Shown here: one piece after another, positions 26,124-34,045 of the stretch
How the letters are laid out: every line of letters starts with the position of its first letter
How positions within the stretch are numbered: the stretch's first letter is position 1
Source of the DNA: Candidatus Cloacimonadota bacterium
GTDB lineage: Bacteria; Cloacimonadota; Cloacimonadia; JGIOTU-2
DNA length: 39,003 nt
Direction of reading: 5' to 3'
Assembly: GCA_014382495.1 (NCBI GenBank)
Contig: JACNJR010000041.1
Location: 1-39,003 of the forward strand
The notes under the pieces: model-generated
Databases searched by the model: none
What the model was told of the DNA's origin: nothing
What the model saw: only the letters and a program-made list of their open reading frames with translations
Position numbers and translations under genes: made by a program

Positions 26124-28589
26124 TTATTCAGAAATGTGCACATTTACTTCAAGATAGCCGAAGATTCTTATATTATCACTTCCATAAATGGTAACCTCAT
26201 TGCCATCGGTTCCAATAATTGAAAATTCCACACCAAGATAAACATCAGGATTTAAGAATACATCGAAGTTTTGAGTAGCATTAATTTCGTCTAATGATAT
26301 TTCTATTTCACTCGTTTCATCAGCAAGAATGGATAACGAATCAATTATCAAATATGGCGAATCTTCCGATTCTGTCCAAATTTCTGTAGAATCATTTGTA
26401 AAATATAATTTTGTAATTGTACCAAAAGGAAGAGAATTTTCGGTAGTAAAAAGCAGTTTTACACTATTAAAATTTTCTTCAATAATGTCTTGCGTATCTT
26501 CATCAATTTCTATATGCTCAAGCGAATCCATTTTCATTGTATGGTTATTTATGATAAATTTAAGAGGAGTTTGTAAAGTATAACTTCCAGAAATTATATT
26601 ATCTTTTGAAATTGTTCCATTTCCATTTATTTCTGCATATGAATCTTGAATTTTTATGTGTGTGGGAAAGATATTAAGAAGTTCCGGAATTCCATCTGTG
26701 ATTATGATAGGTTCGCCTGGAATGATTGATTCTTCAATATCAATTTGCACACTGTCACCGGAATTGTTTTCGCCTGTTAGATGCAGAATCAAATCACAAT
26801 TAAATCCAATTCCATTATCAATTTCTAACTGAAGTTCGGCATTTTGAAATAAAAAAATTCCCTGCAACGTATCTGCGAATTCGCCCAAATCTATCTCTTC
26901 ATCCATATCATCAAGGTCTATTCTTTTGTCGTTTATTATTCCTGTTATCTCCTGGAAAATCAAATCACTTATGGTAATATCTGCATTGACATTATCAGTT
27001 GAAGTAATTGTAATAATATCTGCTGGCGTGTTTACGTTTACATTGTAATGCACAATCTGGTCTGGCGAAACAATTATAGAATGATTTGCAAAATTGTAAT
27101 TTACAAAATCGGTATTCGTAATTTCGACAGGATTGCCGATTTCATCTTTAATTTTATCAAATATAATTTTTATTTCAGGTTCGAAACTCAAACCAGAGAG
27201 TTCAATGTTTGCAAATCCGTTTTTAATCGTTGCTTGTTGCAAAATAATCTTTCCGCTTTCATCCTCGATTGAAAAAGAATCTTGATGTTCAAAACTCTGA
27301 TCAACATATCCAGAAACCTCTTCAAACCACATTTCACTAAGCTCGATTTTGGTATATATACTTTGTGTTTCATCAATTGTAACAAATCCGTCTGTTGAGT
27401 CGGTCGTAACAAAATACGAAAAATGCAAAGCATCTAAAATTTGCTTTTCTGCCCTTATTTCATAACCAGAAAAATCTAAATGATAATCAAGTGAATCATT
27501 TGCAGCGATTTCTAAATCTATTTGTGCAAGATTATCAAATGTATCAAATAATTCATCAAACTGAATTGTCACATTTGCACTAATTGGCAAATTATTCTTA
27601 ATCTTAATATTCCACACGCAACTATCAATTTTTGCAGAAGTTAATTGTATTTCATCATCTTCTATCGGAATTTCATCAATGTGTTGAATATGTTCAGCGG
27701 GAAGTTTCGCGCTTGCTTCAGTTACAGTCATTTCGCTAATACTGAATTTTATAACAAGCAGATCACCTTCTGATATATTTGCTGGCTCTGTGCCTGTGCC
27801 ATCTGTGGTAAGATATACTCTTAACGAATTATTCATATAAACCTTCTTCCCTGAAAGGTTTAATTCAACGGATTCAGTCGAACCTGCTTGAATGATATGG
27901 TCTATCTCGTGGTCTAATATCAAATTTTCAGGTGAAATTGGGTTTCCATAAATTTCTATTTTCATATAATGTTCTGGATCACTAGAACTTAATGGAATTT
28001 CAGTATTGTTGATAAAGTCGATATGTGCAAAGCCAGAATCTATGACAACATACTCGATGTTTTCATTTGGAAATGGTAAAAACTCGGTATCTAATGAAGG
28101 AATATTATAATAAGGCGGAATTGGTGTTCCTTGAACTTCACCCAATGATTCTGACAAATCTATCTCGGCTTGTGCTTCACCAGTTGCTTCAACAACTATT
28201 CTGTCCAATCCTTTGTCAAATTGGCTAATCAGTGAGTCAATTTTCAACTCATCACCAATTTGCACATTGAACGATTCCATTCGTTCTTCGATTTGAAGTT
28301 CATCACCAATTTGCTTATTAAACGATTCTGTCTGCCCTCCAACTTTCAGTTCATCTCCAATTCTCATTGTATCAAGTTCTCCAGAAAATGAAAACTGCAT
28401 CGTATCATTCTCAACTGCGAAAATAAAATCATCTGTCGTGTCGGCAAGTTCAGACATATAATACTTTTCGCTGATAAGTGGAAGGTTCAATTTCGTATCC
28501 CATTCTGGCGCTTGTGGCTCCTTTAGCGAACAGTTGAATAAACCAATTAGAGAAAAAACCATTGTAAAAAATAGAAAATATCTTTTCAT
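26124..28589 (-). CDS. Large repeat-containing lipoprotein, first gene of the surface cluster
   Basis: The 821-residue product has a lipoprotein signal ending in the lipobox LFNC (Cys20), then EPQAPEWDTKLNLPLI, an opening I associate with large FCB surface lipoproteins. Residues ~76-126 are three copies of a 17-residue unit (IGDEL...ESF). From ~140 on, a module of 120-140 residues recurs four or five times, each opening with a form of I-S-x-[ML]-x-x-x-E-[VI]-[ST]-G (DLSESLGEVQG, ELSEMWFEEVSG, ISDLIFQEITG) and followed by A-x-I-x-x-G-F-A-x-I-like strands. All is beta-rich and acidic. The function is unknown; a lipid-anchored surface scaffold or partner of the neighbouring barrels is a reasonable guess. 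GGGAGA ends 4 nt before the ATG at 28589, and a promoter-like site lies just upstream. Confidence 0.75.
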   Translation of the reverse strand: MKRYFLFFTMVFSLIGLFNCSLKEPQAPEWDTKLNLPLISEKYYMSELADTTDDFIFAVENDTMQFSFSGELDTMRIGDELKVGGQTESFNKQIGDELQIEERMESFNVQIGDELKIDSLISQFDKGLDRIVVEATGEAQAEIDLSESLGEVQGTPIPPYYNIPSLDTEFLPFPNENIEYVVIDSGFAHIDFINNTEIPLSSSDPEHYMKIEIYGNPISPENLILDHEIDHIIQAGSTESVELNLSGKKVYMNNSLRVYLTTDGTGTEPANISEGDLLVIKFSISEMTVTEASAKLPAEHIQHIDEIPIEDDEIQLTSAKIDSCVWNIKIKNNLPISANVTIQFDELFDTFDNLAQIDLEIAANDSLDYHLDFSGYEIRAEKQILDALHFSYFVTTDSTDGFVTIDETQSIYTKIELSEMWFEEVSGYVDQSFEHQDSFSIEDESGKIILQQATIKNGFANIELSGLSFEPEIKIIFDKIKDEIGNPVEITNTDFVNYNFANHSIIVSPDQIVHYNVNVNTPADIITITSTDNVNADITISDLIFQEITGIINDKRIDLDDMDEEIDLGEFADTLQGIFLFQNAELQLEIDNGIGFNCDLILHLTGENNSGDSVQIDIEESIIPGEPIIITDGIPELLNIFPTHIKIQDSYAEINGNGTISKDNIISGSYTLQTPLKFIINNHTMKMDSLEHIEIDEDTQDIIEENFNSVKLLFTTENSLPFGTITKLYFTNDSTEIWTESEDSPYLIIDSLSILADETSEIEISLDEINATQNFDVFLNPDVYLGVEFSIIGTDGNEVTIYGSDNIRIFGYLEVNVHISE
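28212..28364 (-). repeat. Three tandem 51-bp units in the lipoprotein gene
   Basis: Translated units are RIGDELKVGGQTESFNK, QIGDELQIEERMESFNV and QIGDELKIDSLISQFDK, exactly 17 residues each. The minus-strand DNA shares ATTGG(A/T)GATGAACT-like cores, so the units probably arose by slippage or unequal crossing-over. Confidence 0.85.
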
Positions 28590-28626
28590 ATATCTCCCAA
28601 AAAATTTTAGAAATTAATCAAAAAAA

Positions 28627-28655
28627 CATAATCAAATTTCTTGAAAATTCTGTCA
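28627..28655 (-). promoter_or_regulatory. Predicted promoter of the surface-protein gene cluster
   Basis: TTGACA (28655-28650) overlaps the rnhB stop codon and is followed after exactly 17 nt by GATTAT (28632-28627, 4 of 6). Transcription would start near 28620, about 30 nt before the lipoprotein start codon. This suggests the five surface genes can be expressed apart from pdxA-rnhB. Confidence 0.55.
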
Positions 28656-29273
28656 ATATTTTTTATATTCATTTTCTGAAATTGGTGAGAAGGATTTTCT
28701 GTGAATTAGTGCAATACCATATTTTTCTAATGCGGAAATATGTTTTTTTGTTGGATAACCTTTATTATTTTTAAAATCAAATTGTGGATATTTTTTATGA
28801 TATTTCATCATTAGATTATCTCTCGAAACTTTTGCGAGAATTGATGCAGCGGCAATGCAAATAAACTTCTCGTCTCCTTTTACTATCGCCTTTCCCTCGA
28901 TATTTAATTTACAATTTCCAAATTTTGTCGGAAGAAATGGACCATCTACTAAATAATAATCTGCTAAACTTTCCAATTTTCTGATAACATTTCTCATCGC
29001 TAAAAATGTTGCTTTGAGAATATTTATTTTATCAATTTTTTTCGCTGTCACTTTCGTAATTGCATAACATTTTGCAGATTGAATAATCTCTTCGTATAAT
29101 TTTTCTCGTTTGGATTTGGACAATTTTTTTGAATCATCAATTCCGACAATACGACAATCTTTTGATAAAATTACAGCGGCAGCAACGACAGGTCCGGCGA
29201 TTGGTCCGCGACCAGCTTCGTCAACGCCAATTATTCTTCCGTAATTTTTATATGTTTGATATTCTGAAATCAT
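28653..29273 (-). CDS. rnhB: Ribonuclease HII
   Basis: This enzyme cuts RNA in RNA-DNA hybrids and removes misincorporated ribonucleotides from DNA. The 206-residue length is normal. The N-terminal motif IIGVDEAGRGPIAGPVVAAA carries catalytic D18 and E19; the other acidic residues lie in YYLVDGPF and LAKVSRDNLM. The GRG motif that contacts the ribonucleotide 2'-OH is intact. The ATG at 29273 overlaps the pdxA stop by 4 nt (ATGA), so the two are translationally coupled. Its TGA stop forms part of the -35 box of the next gene cluster. Confidence 0.96.
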   Translation of the reverse strand: MISEYQTYKNYGRIIGVDEAGRGPIAGPVVAAAVILSKDCRIVGIDDSKKLSKSKREKLYEEIIQSAKCYAITKVTAKKIDKINILKATFLAMRNVIRKLESLADYYLVDGPFLPTKFGNCKLNIEGKAIVKGDEKFICIAAASILAKVSRDNLMMKYHKKYPQFDFKNNKGYPTKKHISALEKYGIALIHRKSFSPISENEYKKY

Positions 29274-30223
29274 CGCATCATCTTGTCGGCAAGTTTGAAT
29301 GCGGCAAGCAAACTCTTCTCAGAAGCGATATTTTTTCCTGCAATATCGAACGCAGTTCCATGATCGACCGATGTGCGAATGTATGGAAGTCCAAAAGTCA
29401 CATTTACTCCTGACCCAAAAGAAAGCATCTTGAACGGAATCAATCCTTGGTCGTGATATGGTGAAATTATCATATCATATTTCTGATATTTTTTTGTGAA
29501 AAATGTATCTGCCGAGAACGGTCCTTCGATGAAAATTCCTTCTTTCGCCAAATTTTTAATAACAGGAATAAGTATTTTCTGCTCTTCATTTCCAAATGCT
29601 CCATTTTCGCCACAATGCGGATTTACAGCAAGCAATGCTAATTTGGGACAGGAAAATTTTAGATATTTTCTCAGCGCTTTGTGAATTAATTTTATCTGAT
29701 TTTCAATCTTATCGATAGACAAATTTTTCGAAACTTCATTAAGCGCAAGATGTGTTGTAAGAAGTGCTATATTTATCTTTTTACTGAAAAAAGACATCAC
29801 AAAATTTTTCGAATTCGCTTGTTTTGCAAAAAATTCAGTATGCCCAATAAAATCAGGATATGTCAACTGAATATGAGATTTGCTTATTGGACCAGTAACA
29901 ATTGCATTTAATTCACCATTTAATGCATCTTTACCTGCAATTTTGATTGTTTCAAAAGCAGCAATACCGCTCATTTTTGAAGGATTTCCAAACTCGAATT
30001 TTTCTTCAGGATGGATTTGAATCCAGAATTTATTTCTGTCGGGAAATTTGTTGATTTCTGAAATTTTAGATATTTCGATTAGTGAATTTGTTTTTGAAGT
30101 TGGTGGAAAATTTCCATAAATAACGATGATATTTTTTTCGGATAATTTCTCAATTGCTTTAAGAATTATTTCTGGTCCAATACCTGTCGGTTCGCCAATT
30201 GTCAATCCGATTTTTTTCTTCAC
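29270..30223 (-). CDS. pdxA: 4-hydroxythreonine-4-phosphate dehydrogenase
   Basis: PdxA oxidises 4-phosphohydroxy-L-threonine in pyridoxal 5'-phosphate synthesis (the DXP-dependent route). The 317-residue protein starts KKKIGLTIGEPTGIGPEIIL, the family's opening. Metal and substrate residues are visible in FIGHTEFFA, NPHCGENGAFG, ISPYHDQGLIPFKML and RTSVDHGTAFDIAGK. The start is a GTG at 30223 with AAAGGA just upstream. The gene follows tRNA-Phe by 61 bp and overlaps rnhB by 4 nt. No other pdx gene is in the window, so pathway membership rests on the family. The related PdxA2-type erythronate/threonate enzymes are an alternative, considered less likely. Confidence 0.93.
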   Translation of the reverse strand: MKKKIGLTIGEPTGIGPEIILKAIEKLSEKNIIVIYGNFPPTSKTNSLIEISKISEINKFPDRNKFWIQIHPEEKFEFGNPSKMSGIAAFETIKIAGKDALNGELNAIVTGPISKSHIQLTYPDFIGHTEFFAKQANSKNFVMSFFSKKINIALLTTHLALNEVSKNLSIDKIENQIKLIHKALRKYLKFSCPKLALLAVNPHCGENGAFGNEEQKILIPVIKNLAKEGIFIEGPFSADTFFTKKYQKYDMIISPYHDQGLIPFKMLSFGSGVNVTFGLPYIRTSVDHGTAFDIAGKNIASEKSLLAAFKLADKMMR

Positions 30224-30284
30224 AATTTCCTTTGTAGATTTGAAATTACTTTTGTGAAATTCGTGGATTTGTAGTTGAAAATTA

Positions 30285-30360
30285 TGGTGCCGGGACGCGG
30301 AATCGAACCACGGACACAGGGCTTTTCAGGCCCCTGCTCTACCGTCTGAGCTATCCCGGC
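30285..30360 (-). tRNA. tRNA-Phe (anticodon GAA)
   Basis: On the minus strand the acceptor arm GCCGGGA pairs with TCCCGGC, followed by discriminator A and an encoded CCA. The anticodon stem GGGGC/GCCCT surrounds loop CTGAAAA, giving anticodon GAA. The T arm contains GGTTCGATTCC. It lies 38 bp after the SurA/PpiD-like gene and 61 bp before pdxA on the same strand, so it is probably processed from a longer transcript; no good promoter is visible directly upstream. Confidence 0.97.
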
Positions 30361-30398
30361 AATTAATAATTTCAAAATTTCTCCACTTTTTTTTAGAT

Positions 30399-32513
30399 TT
30401 AATTTTTGCTGTCAAGTTTTTGAAATTCTGGGTTCTCATTCTGAATAAAAAAAACTTTTACATTCTTCTCTTTTTTAAAATTTTCAAGCCATTCCGTGAA
30501 TTTCTTTTTGTAATAATCTCTACAAAATTTGTCCTTGTCAAATCGAAATTGCTCGTAATCAATCTCCTTTTTATCTTCAACAAAATAAAATCCAAAACCG
30601 TCTACACACAATCTAATTGGCTGACTGAAGCTAAATTTAGAATGTGAAAATGCGTCGTTCAAAACAATTTCATCATTCTCAAAATCTTCGACTTCATCGG
30701 AACATAAAAGCCAATCCGTCTCAGTGAATCCACCAAAAATTGGCAAAAGTGATTTATTCCCATTTTTCAAATTTTCAATGATAAATCTGGTAAATTTTTT
30801 ACACTGTTCGTATTTTATTATTTTCGCAAATTTTTCTCTTGCTAAGTTAAATGCTTGATATCCCGAGATTTTTTCGCTCGGAATTTTCTCTTTCAGAAAT
30901 AAAATCAGATAGCCATTTTTTCTATAACTAATTTTCGGAAATTTTTCTCCTATTTGAGAATTTTCAATTATCTCAAAATCGATTTTGTGAAGCCAAAATA
31001 GCGAATCAATTAGAACAGAATCGGAATCAAGCAAAATATAATCAGTTTCTCGGAGCGAATCTAAATATTCCACAAAAATAGAATCTTGCGTGGAATTTAC
31101 TGAATTGAAAAGTTTCGAAACATTTTGAGAATCAGCAATATTTGGAAAAAATAAATATTGTAATTTGAATTTTTCTTTTGTAAAATATGTGTCCTTTTGA
31201 CTTTGATAATACTCTTGAAAACGACTTTCCCAATTTTCATCCCACTTTTTTCTAACCTTTTTTTCAATCAAATTTTTTAGATTTTTTTTCTGCGAATTTG
31301 GAATTTTTTCTTTTTTATTTATTCTGCCAATAATAATATTTCCAGCTCTTTTTTTGATAAAAATCGAATCTTTCGAAGTTGTAAAAATTGTATCAGATAT
31401 CATCTTGAAAAAATTTTCATAATAAGGAATTTTTTCGATTAATTCAATATTTTCTGCAATTTTCGTATTGGGAATTGAGTCACCAAAATCGTTATTTTGA
31501 ACTTTTTGAATAATTTCCCCAATTAAAGAATCTGTAAGAATTTTTTGCTCATTTTCATAAAGAGTTTCATAAATTTCGCCTTGAACTTTTTCGATTAGCA
31601 AAGTATCTCGAACCGTCACAAATTCCTCAATATTTTTTTTATAATAGCTCTCAATTGAGTCCTGTTCAATGTTTATATCAAATGTAAAATTTTTTTTATT
31701 GAACGAAAAGTAGCTTAAATTCACTTTGCAAATTTCGTGATTTTCTATATTTTCTTTGTAATAATCATTCGCAAAATTTTGGAAAAACAAATCTTTGCCA
31801 TTTAGAATATATTCCTTCCAAATTTTCATAGAATCTTTTTGAGAATTCCTTGTGAGAAACCAAAAAATATTTTTGGAAGCTAGAATTTTTCTCTTATTTT
31901 CTTGATAAAATTTCTGAAAATATGATGGAGTAGAAGGAAATAAACTCGGCATAAGTGAATCTGGGAAAATGATATATTTCAGTTTTATCTCGGAATTTCG
32001 CTTGAAATATTCCTCAAAAAGTTCTCTCTCCGAAAGCTGAAATTTTTCTTCGATGATTTTCGTTATCTTATTTTTTAAAACATCATTTCTAATTTGCTCG
32101 ATAATTTGTCTGAATTTTTGAGGATATTTATTTTTGAAATTTTGAAATTTTTGAGTGTCAAATAAACCATTTGTCAAAAACATTTTATTATTTGAATAAA
32201 TTTCTTTGAAAGTTGTAATCAATTCCTGATTCGAAATATAAATACTATTTTCCTTCGCGTAAATTTTGAATAATTCTTCTTTGATTAATTGTTTGATAGC
32301 GAGTTTTTTCAAATCATTTGCATAGGTTTCTTCGGAAATTTCAGGATATTTAGAACTGTTTTTCTTCCAATTTTTCCACAAAATTTGATATCTATTTTGC
32401 ATTTCCAACCAAGTAATCGGTTTGCCATTGACTTCCGCTACAATGTCAGCAAAGGAAATTTTTATCGATAAAATTAAAATTATGAAAATTAAAAACGATG
32501 TAATTTTTTTCAT
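30399..32513 (-). CDS. Periplasmic SurA/PpiD-like chaperone with degenerate parvulin domains
   Basis: The 704-residue protein has a signal peptide (about 1-22, cut after SFA) and then IVAEVNGKPITWLEMQNRYQ, the start of the SurA/PpiD N-terminal chaperone domain (to ~170: helices, ELFEEYFKRNSEIKLKYIIF at the end). Two later regions have the length and strand pattern of parvulin prolyl isomerase domains, each ending in a hydrophobic strand (IIIGRINKKEKIP; GYLILFLKEKIPSEK), but the usual catalytic residues are not recognisable. It would guide outer-membrane proteins through the periplasm, which suits a genome with so many barrels. The ATG directly abuts the TAG of the upstream hydrolase gene (0 bp gap). 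Confidence 0.7.
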   Translation of the reverse strand: MKKITSFLIFIILILSIKISFADIVAEVNGKPITWLEMQNRYQILWKNWKKNSSKYPEISEETYANDLKKLAIKQLIKEELFKIYAKENSIYISNQELITTFKEIYSNNKMFLTNGLFDTQKFQNFKNKYPQKFRQIIEQIRNDVLKNKITKIIEEKFQLSERELFEEYFKRNSEIKLKYIIFPDSLMPSLFPSTPSYFQKFYQENKRKILASKNIFWFLTRNSQKDSMKIWKEYILNGKDLFFQNFANDYYKENIENHEICKVNLSYFSFNKKNFTFDINIEQDSIESYYKKNIEEFVTVRDTLLIEKVQGEIYETLYENEQKILTDSLIGEIIQKVQNNDFGDSIPNTKIAENIELIEKIPYYENFFKMISDTIFTTSKDSIFIKKRAGNIIIGRINKKEKIPNSQKKNLKNLIEKKVRKKWDENWESRFQEYYQSQKDTYFTKEKFKLQYLFFPNIADSQNVSKLFNSVNSTQDSIFVEYLDSLRETDYILLDSDSVLIDSLFWLHKIDFEIIENSQIGEKFPKISYRKNGYLILFLKEKIPSEKISGYQAFNLAREKFAKIIKYEQCKKFTRFIIENLKNGNKSLLPIFGGFTETDWLLCSDEVEDFENDEIVLNDAFSHSKFSFSQPIRLCVDGFGFYFVEDKKEIDYEQFRFDKDKFCRDYYKKKFTEWLENFKKEKNVKVFFIQNENPEFQKLDSKN

Positions 32514-33137
32514 CTATAAAACAAATGGATTGTTGCGTTTTTCGTGAGTAATTGTTGTAGTTTCGCCGTGTCCGGGATAAATTTTTGTCGAATCTGGAAG
32601 TATAAAAAGTCGGTTTTTTATGCTGCGAATTAATTTCTCTGGTTCTGCTCCTGCTAAATCGGTTCGTCCAACTCCTTCAAAAAAAAGTGTGTCTCCACTT
32701 ATTAAAAATCCATCGCCTAAAAGACATATACTCCCTTTGGAATGACCTGGCGTGTGTATCACTTTTAATTTTTCTGAACCGAATTTTATTTCATCACCAT
32801 CTTTCAATTCAATATCTGCTGATGGCGAGACAATATTATATCCACTTAATCTGCTAAAATTTAAACCTGAATTTGATAACATAGGATTGTCCAAAGAGTG
32901 AATGCAAATTTTCGCTTTTGTGAGATTTTTCAGTTCAGCATTTGCGCCGATATGGTCGCCGTGACCGTGAGTATTTACGATGAATTTAATTTCAAAATCA
33001 AACTGTTTGGATTTTTGAAAAATTGTTTTTGCTTTATCTGCTGGATCGACAACAATTCCCTTTTTTGTCTTTTCATCCCAAATAAGATATGTATTTGTGA
33101 AAAAAATGTCGAGCAGATTTAGCTTTTTTATTTTCAT
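32514..33137 (-). CDS. Metallo-beta-lactamase-fold hydrolase (glyoxalase II-like)
   Basis: The 207-residue protein carries the full binuclear metal set: VNTHGHGDHIG (HxHxDH), HTPGHSKGS, LISGDTLF and YPGHGETT. This layout and the GVGRTDLAG segment place it with small glyoxalase II-like/YcbL enzymes, which hydrolyse thioesters such as S-lactoylglutathione; the true substrate is unknown, and the glutathione-binding C-terminal domain of classical GloB is absent. No signal peptide, so cytoplasmic. It begins 12 bp after the PHP gene and its TAG stop is directly followed by the ATG of the next gene, implying one transcript and coupled translation. Confidence 0.9.
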   Translation of the reverse strand: MKIKKLNLLDIFFTNTYLIWDEKTKKGIVVDPADKAKTIFQKSKQFDFEIKFIVNTHGHGDHIGANAELKNLTKAKICIHSLDNPMLSNSGLNFSRLSGYNIVSPSADIELKDGDEIKFGSEKLKVIHTPGHSKGSICLLGDGFLISGDTLFFEGVGRTDLAGAEPEKLIRSIKNRLFILPDSTKIYPGHGETTTITHEKRNNPFVL

Positions 33138-33149
33138 TTTTGAAATTTA

Positions 33150-34013
33150 TTAATTTGATAAAAACTTTTTCAAAGGTGATACTGATTTTTTCTCCATTCT
33201 CCATTTTGTTTTTAAATTTTCGAGATAATTTTCTTTCAGCAACATCATTCCCAATCTATTATCTACTCTTGTTTTTCCGTGAAAATCGGAACCGCCTGTG
33301 ATGACTAAATCATATCTTTTTGCGAGTTCAAGATATACATCTTTTTGATAAAATGTGTGAAGTGGATAGAAAATTTCCAGTCCATCTAATCCCAATTTTA
33401 CAAGTTCGGGAATGACAAAATCGTTTTTGATAATTCCAGGATGAGCAAGCACCGAAAGACCGCCAGCTTGCCTAATAATTCTGAAAACATCACTTGGCGA
33501 ATAGGTTGATTTTCTGATATGTGCTGGACAATTATTTCCGATATAATTATAAAATGCGTCGGTATATTTTTTAATCTGAGCATTTTTTAGCATTACGCTT
33601 GCGAAGTGCGCTCGGCTAATAACATTTTTGTTTTTTGATTCCTCGTATAACTGCTTCATACTAATATCGATGCCCAATTCATTCAATTTCTCAACCATTT
33701 TTATAGCGCGTTCAGTCCTTCCTTTTTGGAGAAATTTCAACATATTTTTTAGCTCTTTATTTTTGGGATTAATAAAATATGCTAAAATATGAATATCATA
33801 ATCTCGATAATAGCAACTAATTTCTGTGCCAGGGATTAATTCGATTTTATATTTTTTTGCCAATTTTTTTGCGGAAAGATATCCATCGACACAATCGTGG
33901 TCAGTAATTGAGATAGTAGAAAATTCAATTTCTTTGGCGGTTTGAAGAATTTGCTTTGGCGTATATGAGCCATCAGAAAATGTGGTGTGAATGTGCAAAT
34001 CAATTTTTTTCAT
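33150..34013 (-). CDS. PHP-domain phosphoesterase
   Basis: The 287-residue protein has the four PHP metal motifs: DLHIHTTFSDG (HxH), SITDHDCVDGY, LIPGTEISC with DYDIHILAYF, and LAHPGI plus GGSDFHGK near the end. Members of this length act on nucleoside 3',5'-bisphosphates or remove 5' nucleotides from RNA (the RNase AM/YciV group); a histidinol-phosphatase role is possible but less likely, given the insertion around residues 90-170 typical of YciV-like proteins. No Shine-Dalgarno sequence is visible. It lies 32 bp after the Na/Pi transporter and 12 bp before the hydrolase. Confidence 0.88.
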   Translation of the reverse strand: MKKIDLHIHTTFSDGSYTPKQILQTAKEIEFSTISITDHDCVDGYLSAKKLAKKYKIELIPGTEISCYYRDYDIHILAYFINPKNKELKNMLKFLQKGRTERAIKMVEKLNELGIDISMKQLYEESKNKNVISRAHFASVMLKNAQIKKYTDAFYNYIGNNCPAHIRKSTYSPSDVFRIIRQAGGLSVLAHPGIIKNDFVIPELVKLGLDGLEIFYPLHTFYQKDVYLELAKRYDLVITGGSDFHGKTRVDNRLGMMLLKENYLENLKTKWRMEKKSVSPLKKFLSN

Positions 34014-34045
34014 AAGTTATAATCTCGTCAATTTTCCAAATATTC

